Below the pieces are notes generated by a model, which was given only the letters and a program-made list of their open reading frames with translations, was not told the DNA's origin and did no database searches. The position numbers and the translations under genes were made by a program. A stretch of 64,000 bases of DNA from Zingiber officinale (Eukaryota > Streptophyta > Magnoliopsida > Zingiberales > Zingiberaceae): positions 41,110,254 through 41,174,253 of the forward strand of contig NC_055997.1 of assembly GCF_018446385.1 (NCBI RefSeq), written 5' to 3'. Positions 11,470 through 22,027 of the stretch are shown here, piece after piece; the stretch's first letter is position 1, and each line of letters begins with the position of its first letter.

Positions 11470-12215
11470 GCCAAAGTCCAAGATGGGTCAAAAAGCCGAG
11501 TAGCTGGCCTAGCAAGGCCTCCTTCTCTTGATCGGTTTCGCCGATCGAACAGACTCTCTAAGGGCCCCACTCTCGGCTTTGAAGGACTCGCATGGGGTTA
11601 TGCTCCCTGTCTTCTCTCAATCAATTCTACCAACCAGACATGCTCTCTAAGGGTCCCACTCCTGGCTCTACCGGACCTGCATGGGGCTTTGCTCCCCATC
11701 TTCTCCCGATTGATTTCGCAAATCGAACAGGTTCTCTAATGACCCCACTCCTAGCCCTACCGGACCTACACGGGGCTTTACTCCTCGTCTTTTGCCAATT
11801 GGTTCTACTGATTGGATGGGATCTACTCCCCGTCTTCTCCTAATAGGCTCCGTCGATCGGACATGCTCTCTAAAGGCCCCACTCCCGGCTCTACCGAACT
11901 CGCATGGGGCTTTTCTCCCCGTCTTCTCTTGATCGGTTCTGCTGATCGGAGATGCTCTCTAAGGGCCCACTTCCGGCTCTGCCGAAGCCGCACGGGGCTC
12001 TTCTCCCCATCTTCTCTTGACCGTTTTTGCTGATTAGACAAGCTCTCTATGGGCCTACTCATGACTTTGCCGGACCCGCACGGGGCTATGCTCCCTGTCT
12101 TCTCTTGATTGGTTCCGTCGATCAGACAAGTTCTCTATAGGCCCCACTATTGGTTCTACTGGACCCGTATGAGACTCTACTCACTATTCTCTCCTGATCA
12201 GCTCTCTACTGATTG
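11470..12215. repeat. 89-bp tandem array, about 7.5 copies
   Basis: The anchor word CTCTCTAAGGGCCCCACT and its variants recur at 11554, 11643, 11732, 11866, 11955, 12043 and 12131, giving steps of 89, 89, 134 (89+45, a half-unit duplication), 89, 88 and 88. Units also carry a conserved CATGGGGCTTTTCTCCCCGTCTTCTC-like core and a GATCGGTT...GATCGGAC inverted pair. The several ORFs through it on both strands arise because 89 is not a multiple of three and few stops occur; they are not genes. Confidence 0.9.
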
Positions 12216-12835
12216 CACTGGCAATAAAAGATCCCATGTTAGCTTGCTGGGTCGTCCTTGAAACTCTATGTCCTCCTCTGAGAATATCATTTCATCACAT
12301 TTAGGCCTCATAAAAGAGTGGGCTCTCTACAGAGAGTCCATCTTCTATTTAACATCCCAATAGGTCTCCCGGCTTGTGACCCTATCTCACCATTAATACA
12401 ACACGTGAGCTTGTCAGAAAGTCAGAAGAAGATCGATACACAGCTTACCATCCCCATACCTATGATGTGACTTTCGGATACAGTGCTGACAGGAAGATAA
12501 TGTCTTATTAAATGCGGGGATTGCAAAGGGCATTATAAAAGAGGGTCTTTCTCTATTGGTGCAGATATGCGCGTACATCCACCCACTCTTGCTCTTACTT
12601 TATTTTATTTTTTATTTTTGTGCCATCGCTATTTTCTGACTTGCCAGGGACCCTTTTGGCTCACTTTTTGACAATTTCACTCCTTCCTTTACTACTCTCT
12701 GCAAGCGATTTCTGGAGTTCCTCAGCTAGGTGATTCTTAGAGTTCTTCAGCTTTGTCAACTTTCACGCCACATCGGTAGTTCTCTCTCTACCACTTTTAG
12801 ATGGGGTCATCTTGGTCAAGTTTTGAATGTGTATG
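12216..12835 (+). mobile_element. LTR-like U3/R segment with TATA box
   Basis: Directly after the tandem array. A TATA motif, CATTATAAAAGAGGG, sits near 12530 followed about 50 bp later by a pyrimidine-rich stretch, as in LTR promoters. No coding frame. The borders are not resolved. Confidence 0.35.
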
Positions 12836-14035
12836 GACAAATCAAGAGAAAAAAATGATCCATCTCCGTATTAATTAGGCGAATTCTTAAAATTTAAATT
12901 ATTAAAAAATAAACAATAAAAAGATTGGTAGAATAAGATTTCTGTTTCCCATGGCAATAGAATTACTGAAGCAGGACAGAGAGCCCTTCACATTCCTCCC
13001 TCCATCTTTTTCTTCTCCATTAAATAAATGCAAATGCAGTCGAATAAAGAATGAGCTGTGACCATGTGTTCATGTGGGCAGAGTGCAGGTGTGAGTTGGA
13101 GGTGCTCCCATTTGGTGGCCGCCTCCCTCTCTATCATTGCATTCGGTGCCCAGCCCTTACCCATGCCCACTATGCCCAAATTGCACCTACCTTTCCCTCG
13201 AGTCTATGATGGAGCTGAGTTGGCTTCTTTCTCATTCCAGGACAACAATAACATGGCCAGATTCCACAAAAACTATCCAATGAATAAGTTAATAAGTGGT
13301 GTTAAGTTCATCAATACTCTTAATTTACTGCCTCACTCACCTACAGGGAATGTCAAATCGTGTATTAGGAGTACAAAGGTGATGGCTAATTAAGATGTAA
13401 TACTTAACTTATTAGAATCAGTCGAGCTGACTTTATTGTGGTTGTGGGCAATGGTCACTGTAGTTGACTCTGAAACACATGAGGAGAAGAAGAAATGCGT
13501 TCATGCTCTAATGGTGAGTGAGTTTATATTTGTGTAGGTTCTCCAAAATGATATCTTATCTCATATATTTTTCAAATCATCCATTATTGTTTTTGCTAGG
13601 TTAAACTACACTTTCTTTCTCGCACTTGTGTTCCTCCCTCTCACTCTTTTGATTTGTCTCAATGTGCTTTAATCATTATACACACACATTTCTTCTATGT
13701 ATTATGTCGGAGTATGTTTTGGATAATCCAAAGACTTTCCAGCTCATGTCTAAAGGCTCCAAGCGAGCATCTGCATTTCGATTACCAGCTCTCTGCTAAT
13801 CCCGAGATCCCACGAGCCAATCGGTTCATAATTATGCAATCACTGTTAATTATAATCGAGCAATTAAATTAGTTGTTAATCCACCTCTTCTCTCTCTTAC
13901 GCCTACCAATCATCTGCTCTGAGTATAAGTCCTATTTGTTTGCCGTGTTGCTCCACAGAAGCAGAAGCAAGAACAGAGAAACATGATGATCCAGAGTTAA
14001 GCAGGAGAAGACGAAGGGAGGAGGAGAAGTTAAAA
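12836..14035 (+). promoter_or_regulatory. Upstream region of the receptor kinase gene
   Basis: No gene recognised. An open frame at 13058-13393 resembles no family I know. Close to the kinase gene are CCAAT (about 13905) and a weak TATA-like GAGTATAAGT (about 13919), about 115 bp before the chosen start codon. These are suggestive of a core promoter but not proof. Confidence 0.3.
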
Positions 14036-17000
14036 ATGACCAGAAGGATGCATTTGATTTTCTTCTGGCTGTTCTTCTCCTTATGGATTTCTGTCGTAGT
14101 TAGTACCGATGAGGAGGGCGAGAATATGGCCGCGCTGCTATCGATCAAATCGCAGCTGGATGATCCGTTGAAAGTTCTCCAAGATTGGAAATTGCCGGCC
14201 GAGGCAGCCGGTTCGCCTTATTGCAACTGGACGGGCGTGCATTGCAACTCGGCGGGCTTGGTTGACGGCCTCGACCTGTCGCGCCGCAACTTGAGCGGCA
14301 TAATCTCCGACGACATACGTCGCCTTCACGCCTTGGCCCGCCTCAACCTCTGTGGCAATTCTTTCTCTTCCTCCCTCCCGGCGGCCTTGTCCAACCTCAC
14401 TGTGCTCCAAGAGCTCGACGTCAGCGACAACGACTTTGTCGGGCACTTCCCGGCCGACCTCGGCGCGTGCCCGAGTCTGTTGAGCCTCAATGCGTCGGGG
14501 AACAACTTCGAAGGGCCGCTCCCCCACGAGATCAGCAATGCCACGTCACTAGAGACGCTGGATCTCCGGGGGAATTTCTTCTCCGGGTCGGTACCACCGG
14601 CGTACAAGAGTTTGCAAAAGCTGAAGTTTTTAGGCGTTTCCGGAAACAACCTCACCGGAAGACTCCCCGCCGAGCTCGGCCAGCTCGCCTCATTGGAGAC
14701 GCTCATAGTCGGCTACAACGAGCTGGAGGGACCGATTCCTGCCGAGTTCGGCAACCTGACTAAGCTCCAGTACCTCGACATGGCGATCGGAAACCTGCAC
14801 GGTCCCATTCCTCGCGTGCTCGGAAAGCTTCAATTCCTCACCACCGTCTACCTGTACAAGAACAATATTGGCGGCGAGATACCGAGCGAAATTGGCAACA
14901 TTTCAACACTACAATTGCTCGATCTATCCGATAACTTGATATCCGGAACTATCCCTCCGGAGTTGTCGCAGCTGGCCAATCTCCAGCTTATCAATCTTAT
15001 GTGCAACAAGCTGAAAGGCCTGGTGCCAGCCGGAATCGGCGAATTGCCGCAGCTGGAGGTGCTGGAGTTGTGGAACAACTCTCTCGTCGGCTCTTTGCCG
15101 GCCGACCTGGGTCATAACTCGCCGCTCCAGTGGATAGACGTATCGTCCAACTCGCTCACGGGGGAGATCCCCGCCGGTTTGTGCGATGGAGGAAACCTCA
15201 CCAAGCTAATCCTGTTTAACAACGCCTTGTCAGGGCCGATACCGACAGGTCTATCAACGTGCCTCCCGCTCGTCCGCGTCCGGATGCATAACAACCAGCT
15301 CAACGGCACGATCCCGGGTGGCCTCGGTGGCCTCCCGAGGCTCCAACGCCTGGAATTGGCTGGCAACGATCTCTGCGGCGAGATACCCGATGATCTCTCC
15401 CTCTCGACCTCGCTCAGCTTCATCGATCTCTCCCATAACCGTCTCTCCTCGACGCTGCCCCCGACGATACTCTCCATGCCGACGCTTCAAAGCTTCTCGG
15501 CCGCCGACAATGAGCTCGCCGGAGAAATACCAGGCGAGATCCAGGACTGCGCTTCGCTCTCAGCACTCGACCTCTCCACTAACCGCCTCTTTGGGAGCAT
15601 CCCCAGCAGCCTCGCCTCCTGCGAGCGCCTTGTGTCGCTGAGCCTGCGGAATAACCAGCTCTCCGGCGGTATCCCATCGTCGCTGGCCATGATCCCGACT
15701 CTGTCCATTCTCGATTTGTCCAACAATTTTCTAACTGGGCCGATCCCAGACAACTTTGGAAGCTCACTGGCGCTAGAGATGCTCAATTTGGCTAACAACA
15801 ATCTCTCTGGTGAGGTGCCGTCCAACGGCCTTTTGCGAACCATAAACCCGGACGATCTCGCCGGCAATCCTGGTCTCTGTGGCGGCGTGCTCCGACCTTG
15901 CGGCGGGTCGAATTTGCCCCAAGAGTCAGCGGCGAAGTCAACAGCGCTTCACATCAAGCACATTGCGGCTGGATGGGTGGTAGGAATAACGGCGGTGCTG
16001 TCGATTGGCATAGCCGTCTTTGGCGCACGAAAGCTCTACAAGCGGTGGCTCGCCGACGGATTATGCTGCGCCGACAACCAGTTCGATGAGGAATTCGGGG
16101 GGTCGTGGCCATGGCGGTTGACAGCGTTCCAGCGGGTCAACTTCACGAGCGCCGACGTGCTTGCGTGTGTAAAGGAATGCAACGTGATAGGCATGGGCGC
16201 GATGGGGGTGGTCTACAAAGCTGAGCTCCCACGCCACCACGGCGTGTTGGCGGTGAAGAAGCTATGGCAGGCGGAGACAGGGGACCTGGTGACAGAGGTG
16301 AGCCTACTGGGGCGGCTGCGGCACCGGAACATTGTGAGGATGCTTGGGTACGTGCGCAACGACCGGGAGATGATGATTTTATACGAGTACATGCCGAACG
16401 GCAGCCTGTGGGAAGCCTTGCACGGGAAGCAGCATCAGCAGCAGCATCAGCAACGAGTGCTGGTGGACTGGGTGTCCAGGTACAACGTGGCGGTAGGGAT
16501 CGCCCATGGCCTTGCCTATCTCCACCATGACTGCTACCCGCCGGTGATCCACCGCGACGTCAAATCCAGCAACGTGTTACTGGACGCCAGCCTGGAGGCC
16601 CGGATAGCCGATTTCGGACTGGCCCGTATGATGGTGCACAAGAACGAGACCGTCTCCGCCGTCGCCGGCTCATATGGTTACATTGCTCCAGGTAGGTATT
16701 TGTTCAGCAATCTTTTGGTGCATGATTATGAATTGGTTACGATGTTAATCTGGTTAATATTGAGCTCGAATTGTGGTACAGAGTACGGGTACACGTTGAA
16801 GGTGAACCAGAAGAGCGACATCTACAGCTTCGGGGTGGTTCTGATGGAGCTGCTGACGGGGAGGCGACCGGTGGAGGTTGAGTTCGGGGAGGGACAGGAC
16901 ATTGTGGGGTGGGTGAAGGAGAAGCTCCGGCGAGACCAAGGCATAGAAGAGCTGCTCGACGCCACTGCGGGGGCGAGGTGCGAGCACGTGAGGGACGAGA

Positions 17001-17200
17001 TGCTGCTGGTGTTGCGCATCGCAGTGCTCTGCACCGGGAGGTCGCCCAAGGACCGGCCTTCCATGCGCGACGTGCTTATCATGCTCGGCGAGGCTAAGCC
17101 GCGCCGGAAGAGCAACGGCAGCGCGGTGGCCGCCAGCTGCAACGTCGTCGGCATGGACAAGCCCGTTTTCACCACCTCGCTGGACTCCGACTATCTCTAG
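14036..17200 (+). CDS. MIK1: LRR receptor-like protein kinase, subfamily XI (PXL/MIK1 clade)
   Basis: Plasma-membrane receptor kinase; the clade perceives small peptide signals and phosphorylates Ser/Thr. The CDS joins 14036-16691 and 16782-17200, giving 1024 aa. I chose the Met at 14036 because it is followed by a basic then hydrophobic signal peptide (MTRRMHLIFFWLFFSLWISV); an in-frame Met 96 nt upstream would bury it. Order: LRR N-terminal cap with CNWTGVHC (63-70); about twenty 24-residue LRRs to about 610; a cysteine pair in the cap after the repeats (NPGLCGGVLRPC); membrane span about 641-663; kinase about 712-990. Kinase motifs are complete: GMGAMG loop (719-724), Lys741 in AVKK, HRD (839-841), DFG (859-861), and APE whose Glu886 codon is split by the intron. 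It ends with the clade's typical LGEAKPRRKSN followed by a short tail. Length is normal and no defect is seen. The exact orthologue (MIK1/PXL2 or PXL1) is inference. Confidence 0.95.
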   Translation: MTRRMHLIFFWLFFSLWISVVVSTDEEGENMAALLSIKSQLDDPLKVLQDWKLPAEAAGSPYCNWTGVHCNSAGLVDGLDLSRRNLSGIISDDIRRLHALARLNLCGNSFSSSLPAALSNLTVLQELDVSDNDFVGHFPADLGACPSLLSLNASGNNFEGPLPHEISNATSLETLDLRGNFFSGSVPPAYKSLQKLKFLGVSGNNLTGRLPAELGQLASLETLIVGYNELEGPIPAEFGNLTKLQYLDMAIGNLHGPIPRVLGKLQFLTTVYLYKNNIGGEIPSEIGNISTLQLLDLSDNLISGTIPPELSQLANLQLINLMCNKLKGLVPAGIGELPQLEVLELWNNSLVGSLPADLGHNSPLQWIDVSSNSLTGEIPAGLCDGGNLTKLILFNNALSGPIPTGLSTCLPLVRVRMHNNQLNGTIPGGLGGLPRLQRLELAGNDLCGEIPDDLSLSTSLSFIDLSHNRLSSTLPPTILSMPTLQSFSAADNELAGEIPGEIQDCASLSALDLSTNRLFGSIPSSLASCERLVSLSLRNNQLSGGIPSSLAMIPTLSILDLSNNFLTGPIPDNFGSSLALEMLNLANNNLSGEVPSNGLLRTINPDDLAGNPGLCGGVLRPCGGSNLPQESAAKSTALHIKHIAAGWVVGITAVLSIGIAVFGARKLYKRWLADGLCCADNQFDEEFGGSWPWRLTAFQRVNFTSADVLACVKECNVIGMGAMGVVYKAELPRHHGVLAVKKLWQAETGDLVTEVSLLGRLRHRNIVRMLGYVRNDREMMILYEYMPNGSLWEALHGKQHQQQHQQRVLVDWVSRYNVAVGIAHGLAYLHHDCYPPVIHRDVKSSNVLLDASLEARIADFGLARMMVHKNETVSAVAGSYGYIAPGRYLFSNLLVHDYELVTMLIWLILSSNCGTEYGYTLKVNQKSDIYSFGVVLMELLTGRRPVEVEFGEGQDIVGWVKEKLRRDQGIEELLDATAGARCEHVRDEMLLVLRIAVLCTGRSPKDRPSMRDVLIMLGEAKPRRKSNGSAVAASCNVVGMDKPVFTTSLDSDYL
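16692..16781 (+). other. 90-nt phase-1 intron in the kinase domain
   Basis: GTAGGT...TACAG borders; removal rebuilds GYIAPEYGYTLK, the invariant subdomain VIII sequence. The intron is 90 nt, a multiple of three, and lacks an in-frame stop, so an unspliced transcript stays open and inserts 30 residues while changing APE to APG. A single intron here is characteristic of this receptor-kinase clade. Confidence 0.93.
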
Positions 17201-17890
17201 AGCTAGATTCAGCTAGCATAATAATTTGCTGTTCCATTGGAATCCATATTTCATTCCTCTCATCTGTACCTACATTCATTTATACCTAGTTTTACATAAT
17301 TTGCATGTGTAAATGTTAGGACAGAGGTGAATATCCTTGGCACAAAACAACTGCACTGATATTTAGAGTTGGAGATGAAGTAGTAATGATATGATCTACG
17401 CAGTCAATTGTTACGGGGCTTTTGCTTTTTTAAATAGTCAATTGTTTCCTAGGGGAAAATGAACTAAAGTATATCTGAGGATTGTACTTTGGATAATTCA
17501 AATAGATTACTATAGCAGTAAGCGCACATGACACGGTGCAATGAAAAGAGATAGGAGAGTACGTACACTTGTGCGTTCGAACCACCCGTAATATTAGGTC
17601 TATTCATTTTTATTCCTCGAATTTATTTTAATAGCCGGTAAAAAAGGAAACTTTAGGATTAAAAGATGAATATATGGATTGAAACGTCCTAAATTTACTA
17701 CTGAATAGGTAAAGTTTTTTTTTTATTTGGACTTTTTGAAAGGAAAGCTCTCAAAATTTATATATCATTTCCAAAATTTATCATAATGACCCATTCACTT
17801 TTCAAAATAGTAAACCACTAGTAGATATCAAACACTTATCATAAAAAGTTCAGAATTTACTCTCCTAAAAGAAGACAACAACTAACTAAT
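17201..17890. other. Kinase gene 3' flank
   Basis: AT-rich, no gene seen. The 3' UTR should lie at its start; AATAAT just after the stop and several A/T-rich words could serve for polyadenylation, but no site can be fixed from sequence alone. Confidence 0.4.
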
Positions 17891-18158
17891 GTTGAAGTGT
17901 GAACTAGAAGATTTTTAGATTATATTGTCATCACCCCGAGCTTGCTCACTTGTCAAAACTACCTATCCCCTTTTGTCCTGACACATGCAACAATTAATAT
18001 CATGAGTCTAAAGACTCAGTACATTCAAACCATGATATATAATAATTAATCCATGTAATCATGTATTCTAAAGGAAGACATATGTTAAACAATTGTAATC
18101 TTAATCTCTTTCAAAACATAGATATAAACATGATTTTATCATTGTGTCTAGTTTTGTT
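17891..18158 (-). mobile_element. Fragment of a long LTR family (see 24621-26350)
   Basis: ACATATGTTAAACAATTGTAATC and the following ATAAACATGATTTTATCA words match, base for base with few changes, the blocks at about 24760-24890. It is a piece of the same LTR family, cut by the LTR beginning at 18159. Confidence 0.5.
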
Positions 18159-21080
18159 TGTCACGTCCCAGAGAAATCCTTGCTCGGTAAACGGACAACA
18201 TCTCCCCTGTAACTGTGACCATATAAAGCATAAATACATTGTCACATTGCTACTCACAAGCAACATCAGCCCACATGGCTGGATATAAACACAATTACAC
18301 AGTTTATAAGCAGCACACACGGCTGAAAGTAAACATAACCACACAGTTAATAGACAACCTACACGGCTGAAACATTACACAACGAAAATTACAAAATAAC
18401 GAATATGAAACGAACAAAATAACTAACTGTGAGCTGACCCGGCTTGACACGATAACATCAAACCAAATATAAGAAAATATAAAGCTAAATTCCATACAAA
18501 GATACATATACATGGATAAGTCCAAAACCAATAAAGCGAACGGAAGCAAGAACGGAAGAAGTCACTCGATGTAACATAGGACTGACGGATAGGATCTCCA
18601 GGCGGCTTCAACCTGAAATAGGAATAAATCAACGGAGTGAGTTCAAGATATCAGCGGGTATCGATCAGATATGCATATTAAGATATAATTATCAGTAATA
18701 ATCATGCAATACAGTCTTCTGAATAATAACAAGAAATGCAAAACTGAACAACAGAACAAGCTGTACTCACCAGGACCTCTTATCTGGATACAAGGGTCCT
18801 CAGACTAAATACCTCATGTCTCTTGTATGCATGTCGATCATATGCAACCATCAAAATGCATCCAAAATGTAGCAATCACAAGCAATAAATGCAATCTATG
18901 CATATGATGCAAATGACATGGTCATCCCTAATGCCAGTCAGCCACCTCACACGCGATGGTAAGGTCGAGTAGGTAAGGCTATGATAACTATGCACTCTGC
19001 CATCACTACTCCTGAGTGACCAAGTGGACAGGATGCTGTCGGAGTACACCTATCCTCCTACCCCAAACATAGTGGGGGAGCCTAAGCTCTCATCTCCCTG
19101 TGTCATAGTCAAGAGGAGGGATTCTTGCCCATTACCACGCTACAGTTACACTACCCATGAGCGGATCAACGGAGCCCTGACAGAGCAAACTGCACACACT
19201 CTGCTTGATGTACCACTAACCTATGAGTGATTGTGTGTGTAGATCATGTAACTGGCGATGTGCTCAACTATAAATGAGCCGACAATTGCTTAGCATGCAA
19301 TCATGCAAAATGGTGCATGACACTAAGCATGTAACTTCTGAAAATATCAACCTCCATATAATATATACCAAAAGGAAAACTGAGTCCATAACAAGGATCT
19401 AGGTATACATGTCAAGTAATGAATCTAGGTACACATGCCAGATAATAAAACTAGGTACACATGCCAGATAATAAATCTAGGTACACATGCCACGTATATC
19501 TAGTAGCTAGACGTATACCCGATAATGCATTGTATGTCATTACTTCTATGAACATAAGTACACATGGAAAGAATCAAGAGGCATAAACATAAATGCATAA
19601 CAGATAACATTATGGGCATACTACGCGTATCAAGTAGTGACATACCAAGCAAATATAAACATAACAATTACTACTAGCTATAACCTATTACGCATATCAG
19701 AATGATAATATCAAAAGAGATAAGTCAAAGGTACCCGCCTCGAAAAGGAATTCGTATTAGAAAAATCCTATGGTGCCTAGCTCGTCCCAGATCCAGGACT
19801 TGAAACCTAGTGTAATTTAGATAATTACATATGAAGTAAATAACTAAATAACTCTCCCACCTAATTAGAGTAACTCTAATCAAACATGATTATGGATTAA
19901 TCCCCCAATTAACCTTAACCATACTATAACCTAATTAGATTAGGTTTATATATGATTCATCTCCAATACTCACTCAAATCAACAGATCATTTAATCTGTG
20001 TCTTAAATCAACTAGGCATTATGAATCAATTAATCCATTACCAATTGATCAACTATTCTTATCCTAGAAATCAAATTAACTCCTAATCTCCATTTCATAA
20101 TTAATTCGGATAATGTAATCAATCCATACCTAATTTAATATTGAGCACAACTTACCCAAATCGAATCTGCAATAGCTCGGTGAAGAACCTAGAAGCAGCT
20201 ATGCCGAAATGGATCTCCCTATTCAATTCAAACATCTCAATTCACCAGCAACACATCCATATCTAAGAATTAAACCCTAATTTATACTCCACAACCCTTT
20301 AGCTAACAACTTACCCCTAGACTAGATCCACGCCTCCTCCTGAACGAAGTCTGTGTGCCACGGTGGTGCCATCGTGATGAGCCAAGGTAGAGGAAAGGAG
20401 CGACAGCACCAGGGCACCAGCTTGCAGGAAATCGGAGAAGGGTGATGACGAGCCAAGGCAAAGGAGAAAGCAACAATCAAGCAGCGTAGTCACTCGGCGA
20501 GGCGGCAGATAATAGTGGCGTGAACAGGCCACGGGAGGGTTGGCTGCCGCTCCTGTCGCAACTGAGCTAGAGGAATCCGACCCTTGTGGTCGTCGGCGGC
20601 CGACGATCAGGAAAGGGGCGACGACATCAACGAGATCAGAAGAGGAAGTCGACTGGAATCAAGTCACACGGCGTCGAACGACAGTGCGAGGAGGCTGGGA
20701 GAGAGTCAACTTCTCGCTCATGGTCGGAGAGGGACGGATCGACGCCGACGATCGGTGATCCAGCGGGCGATGATGGACAAAGATCGGGAGGGGGAAGAGG
20801 TGTCAACAACGTGGATTTTAGGGCACGAGTGAGGAAATTGAGACATTTATAAACTTAAACATAAGTATTTTAATTAAACTCTAGGTTTATTTTTCAATCA
20901 ACTCCTATTTTATTGATATTTCAAATATACCTCCCTTGAGCCCAATAATTCTATCCCCTCCAAATACGTCATATGAGCTTCGAAATTATTTTAAAAATTT
21001 TCAAAAATTCCATTAAGGTTATTTGTCTATTAAATCTTATTATTATATTATTATTTTATTACAGTATTTTACATTGTAAT
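18159..21080 (-). mobile_element. Long (about 2.9 kb) LTR, minus orientation
   Basis: The plus-strand start is TGTCACGTCCC, so the minus-strand LTR ends GGGACGTGACA. The other end, allowing for the Copia insertion at 21081-24614, reads TTGTAACA (the last bases lie at 24615-24620), so the minus-strand start is TGTTACAA. The TG...CA ends pair at five of six bases (TGTTAC/GTGACA). A GC-rich block at 20320-20830 corresponds in position to the R/leader block of the solo LTR at 3608-5862; the AT-rich start with 'cgaaattattttaaaaattttc' is also alike. No matching target-site duplication was found. Short overlapping ORFs on both strands in the GC-rich block are chance. Confidence 0.6.
19396..19495. 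repeat. 26-bp tandem repeat, four copies
   Basis: CTAGGTACACATGCC recurs at 19399 (as CTAGGTATACATGTC), 19425, 19451 and 19477, an exact 26-bp period, inside the LTR. Confidence 0.85.
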
Positions 21081-22027
21081 TGTTAGGACCCTTGGCAACC
21101 GGCTAGGGGGGGGTGAATAGGCCCTTGTACAAATTAAGCAAAAAAAATTTTCTCGAACAAATGACTTAATTAAAATAACACTTGCATATAAGAAATACTA
21201 AAAAGACTAAAAGACAGAGGCCCACAGGTTTACTTGGTTATAATCGGAGAGGTTGTTAATCCAAGACAGTGAAGTTGCACTAATTTCTCCTTTAGGTAAA
21301 GAGACCTCTTTACAACAGTGAAAGCACAGAAAGATGAAGTTAAATAGAAAAGGAAGTGTATACAAGTGTTGCTTGGATGTTTCTGTTTTTTGTTAGCTTC
21401 TGAGAGTAGGGCTATTTATATAGCCCTACTCAGGGCGCCTGGAAGGGTTCTAGGTACCTGGAATGAGATAGTATTTTATCCCCGATGCAACGGTACGTGC
21501 CACGTCGAATTTGGCTAAGAATTAGGTTTCGGGCGCCCCGAGCACTAGAAATCAGTTTTTACTGATTTTTGGTCCTGGTCTCCTGCTCCGGCTCCGCTCA
21601 CTTAGGTGATTTCTGCCATCAGGAATAAGACTCATCCGAACCCAACTTCAAGCCTTCTCCTCGAGCAAGCTTCTACTCTGACTTCTCGTCCCTCGGAATC
21701 ACCGTGTGCTTCCTTCTCGTCCGCCAGGGTACTCTTCCACAGCTTTTGGTTCCTCGGACAGCTGCGTCTTTTGTTCCTCGAGTAATCTTCTGCTCCGGCT
21801 TCTAGTCCCTTGAAAACACGGCATGCTCCCTTCTCGTCTGCCGGTGTACTCTTCCCTCAGACGCACCTAGCCCGTCGGTTCTCTCCCGTGTTGTCCTTCT
21901 CGCTAGTTACGTCTTTTGCTTGACATCCTATGCTCCTAATTTCCTGCACACTTAGACACAAGGTTAAACATAACATGATTTAACTTAACTTGTTTGATCA
22001 CATCAAAACTACTTTGAGGTACCAACA
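21081..22027 (-). repeat. 3' LTR of the Copia element
   Basis: Starts TGTTAGGACCC and ends ACCAACA on the plus strand. Contains GGCGCC and GGTACC palindromic words (about 21430-21470) close to 'ctatttatatagccc', the likely TATA region on the minus strand. Confidence 0.9.

Noticed and set aside
11446-12062. ORFs through the 89-bp array, and the idea of a CRISPR-like array
   Set aside because: The unit has no repeat/spacer alternation: the whole 89 bp is repeated and diverges evenly. The genome is nuclear plant DNA, and the ORFs only reflect the repeat.
13058-13393. 111-aa ORF upstream of the kinase gene
   Set aside because: No recognisable domain, ordinary composition for promoter DNA, and no supporting splice or start signals.
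13940-14035. Earlier in-frame Met giving a 32-residue extension of the kinase
   Set aside because: The extension is highly charged and would place the signal peptide internally; the Met at 14036 gives a normal secreted N-terminus.
14138-17175. Many antisense and shifted ORFs across the receptor kinase (for example 14138-14527, 15112-15477, 16822-17175)
   Set aside because: They are shadows of a GC-rich coding frame with few stops; none resembles a protein family, while the sense frame is complete.
20317-20852. Overlapping ORFs on both strands in a GC-rich block
   Set aside because: Three frames are open at once over the same bases, none is family-like, and the block corresponds to the leader of a long LTR.
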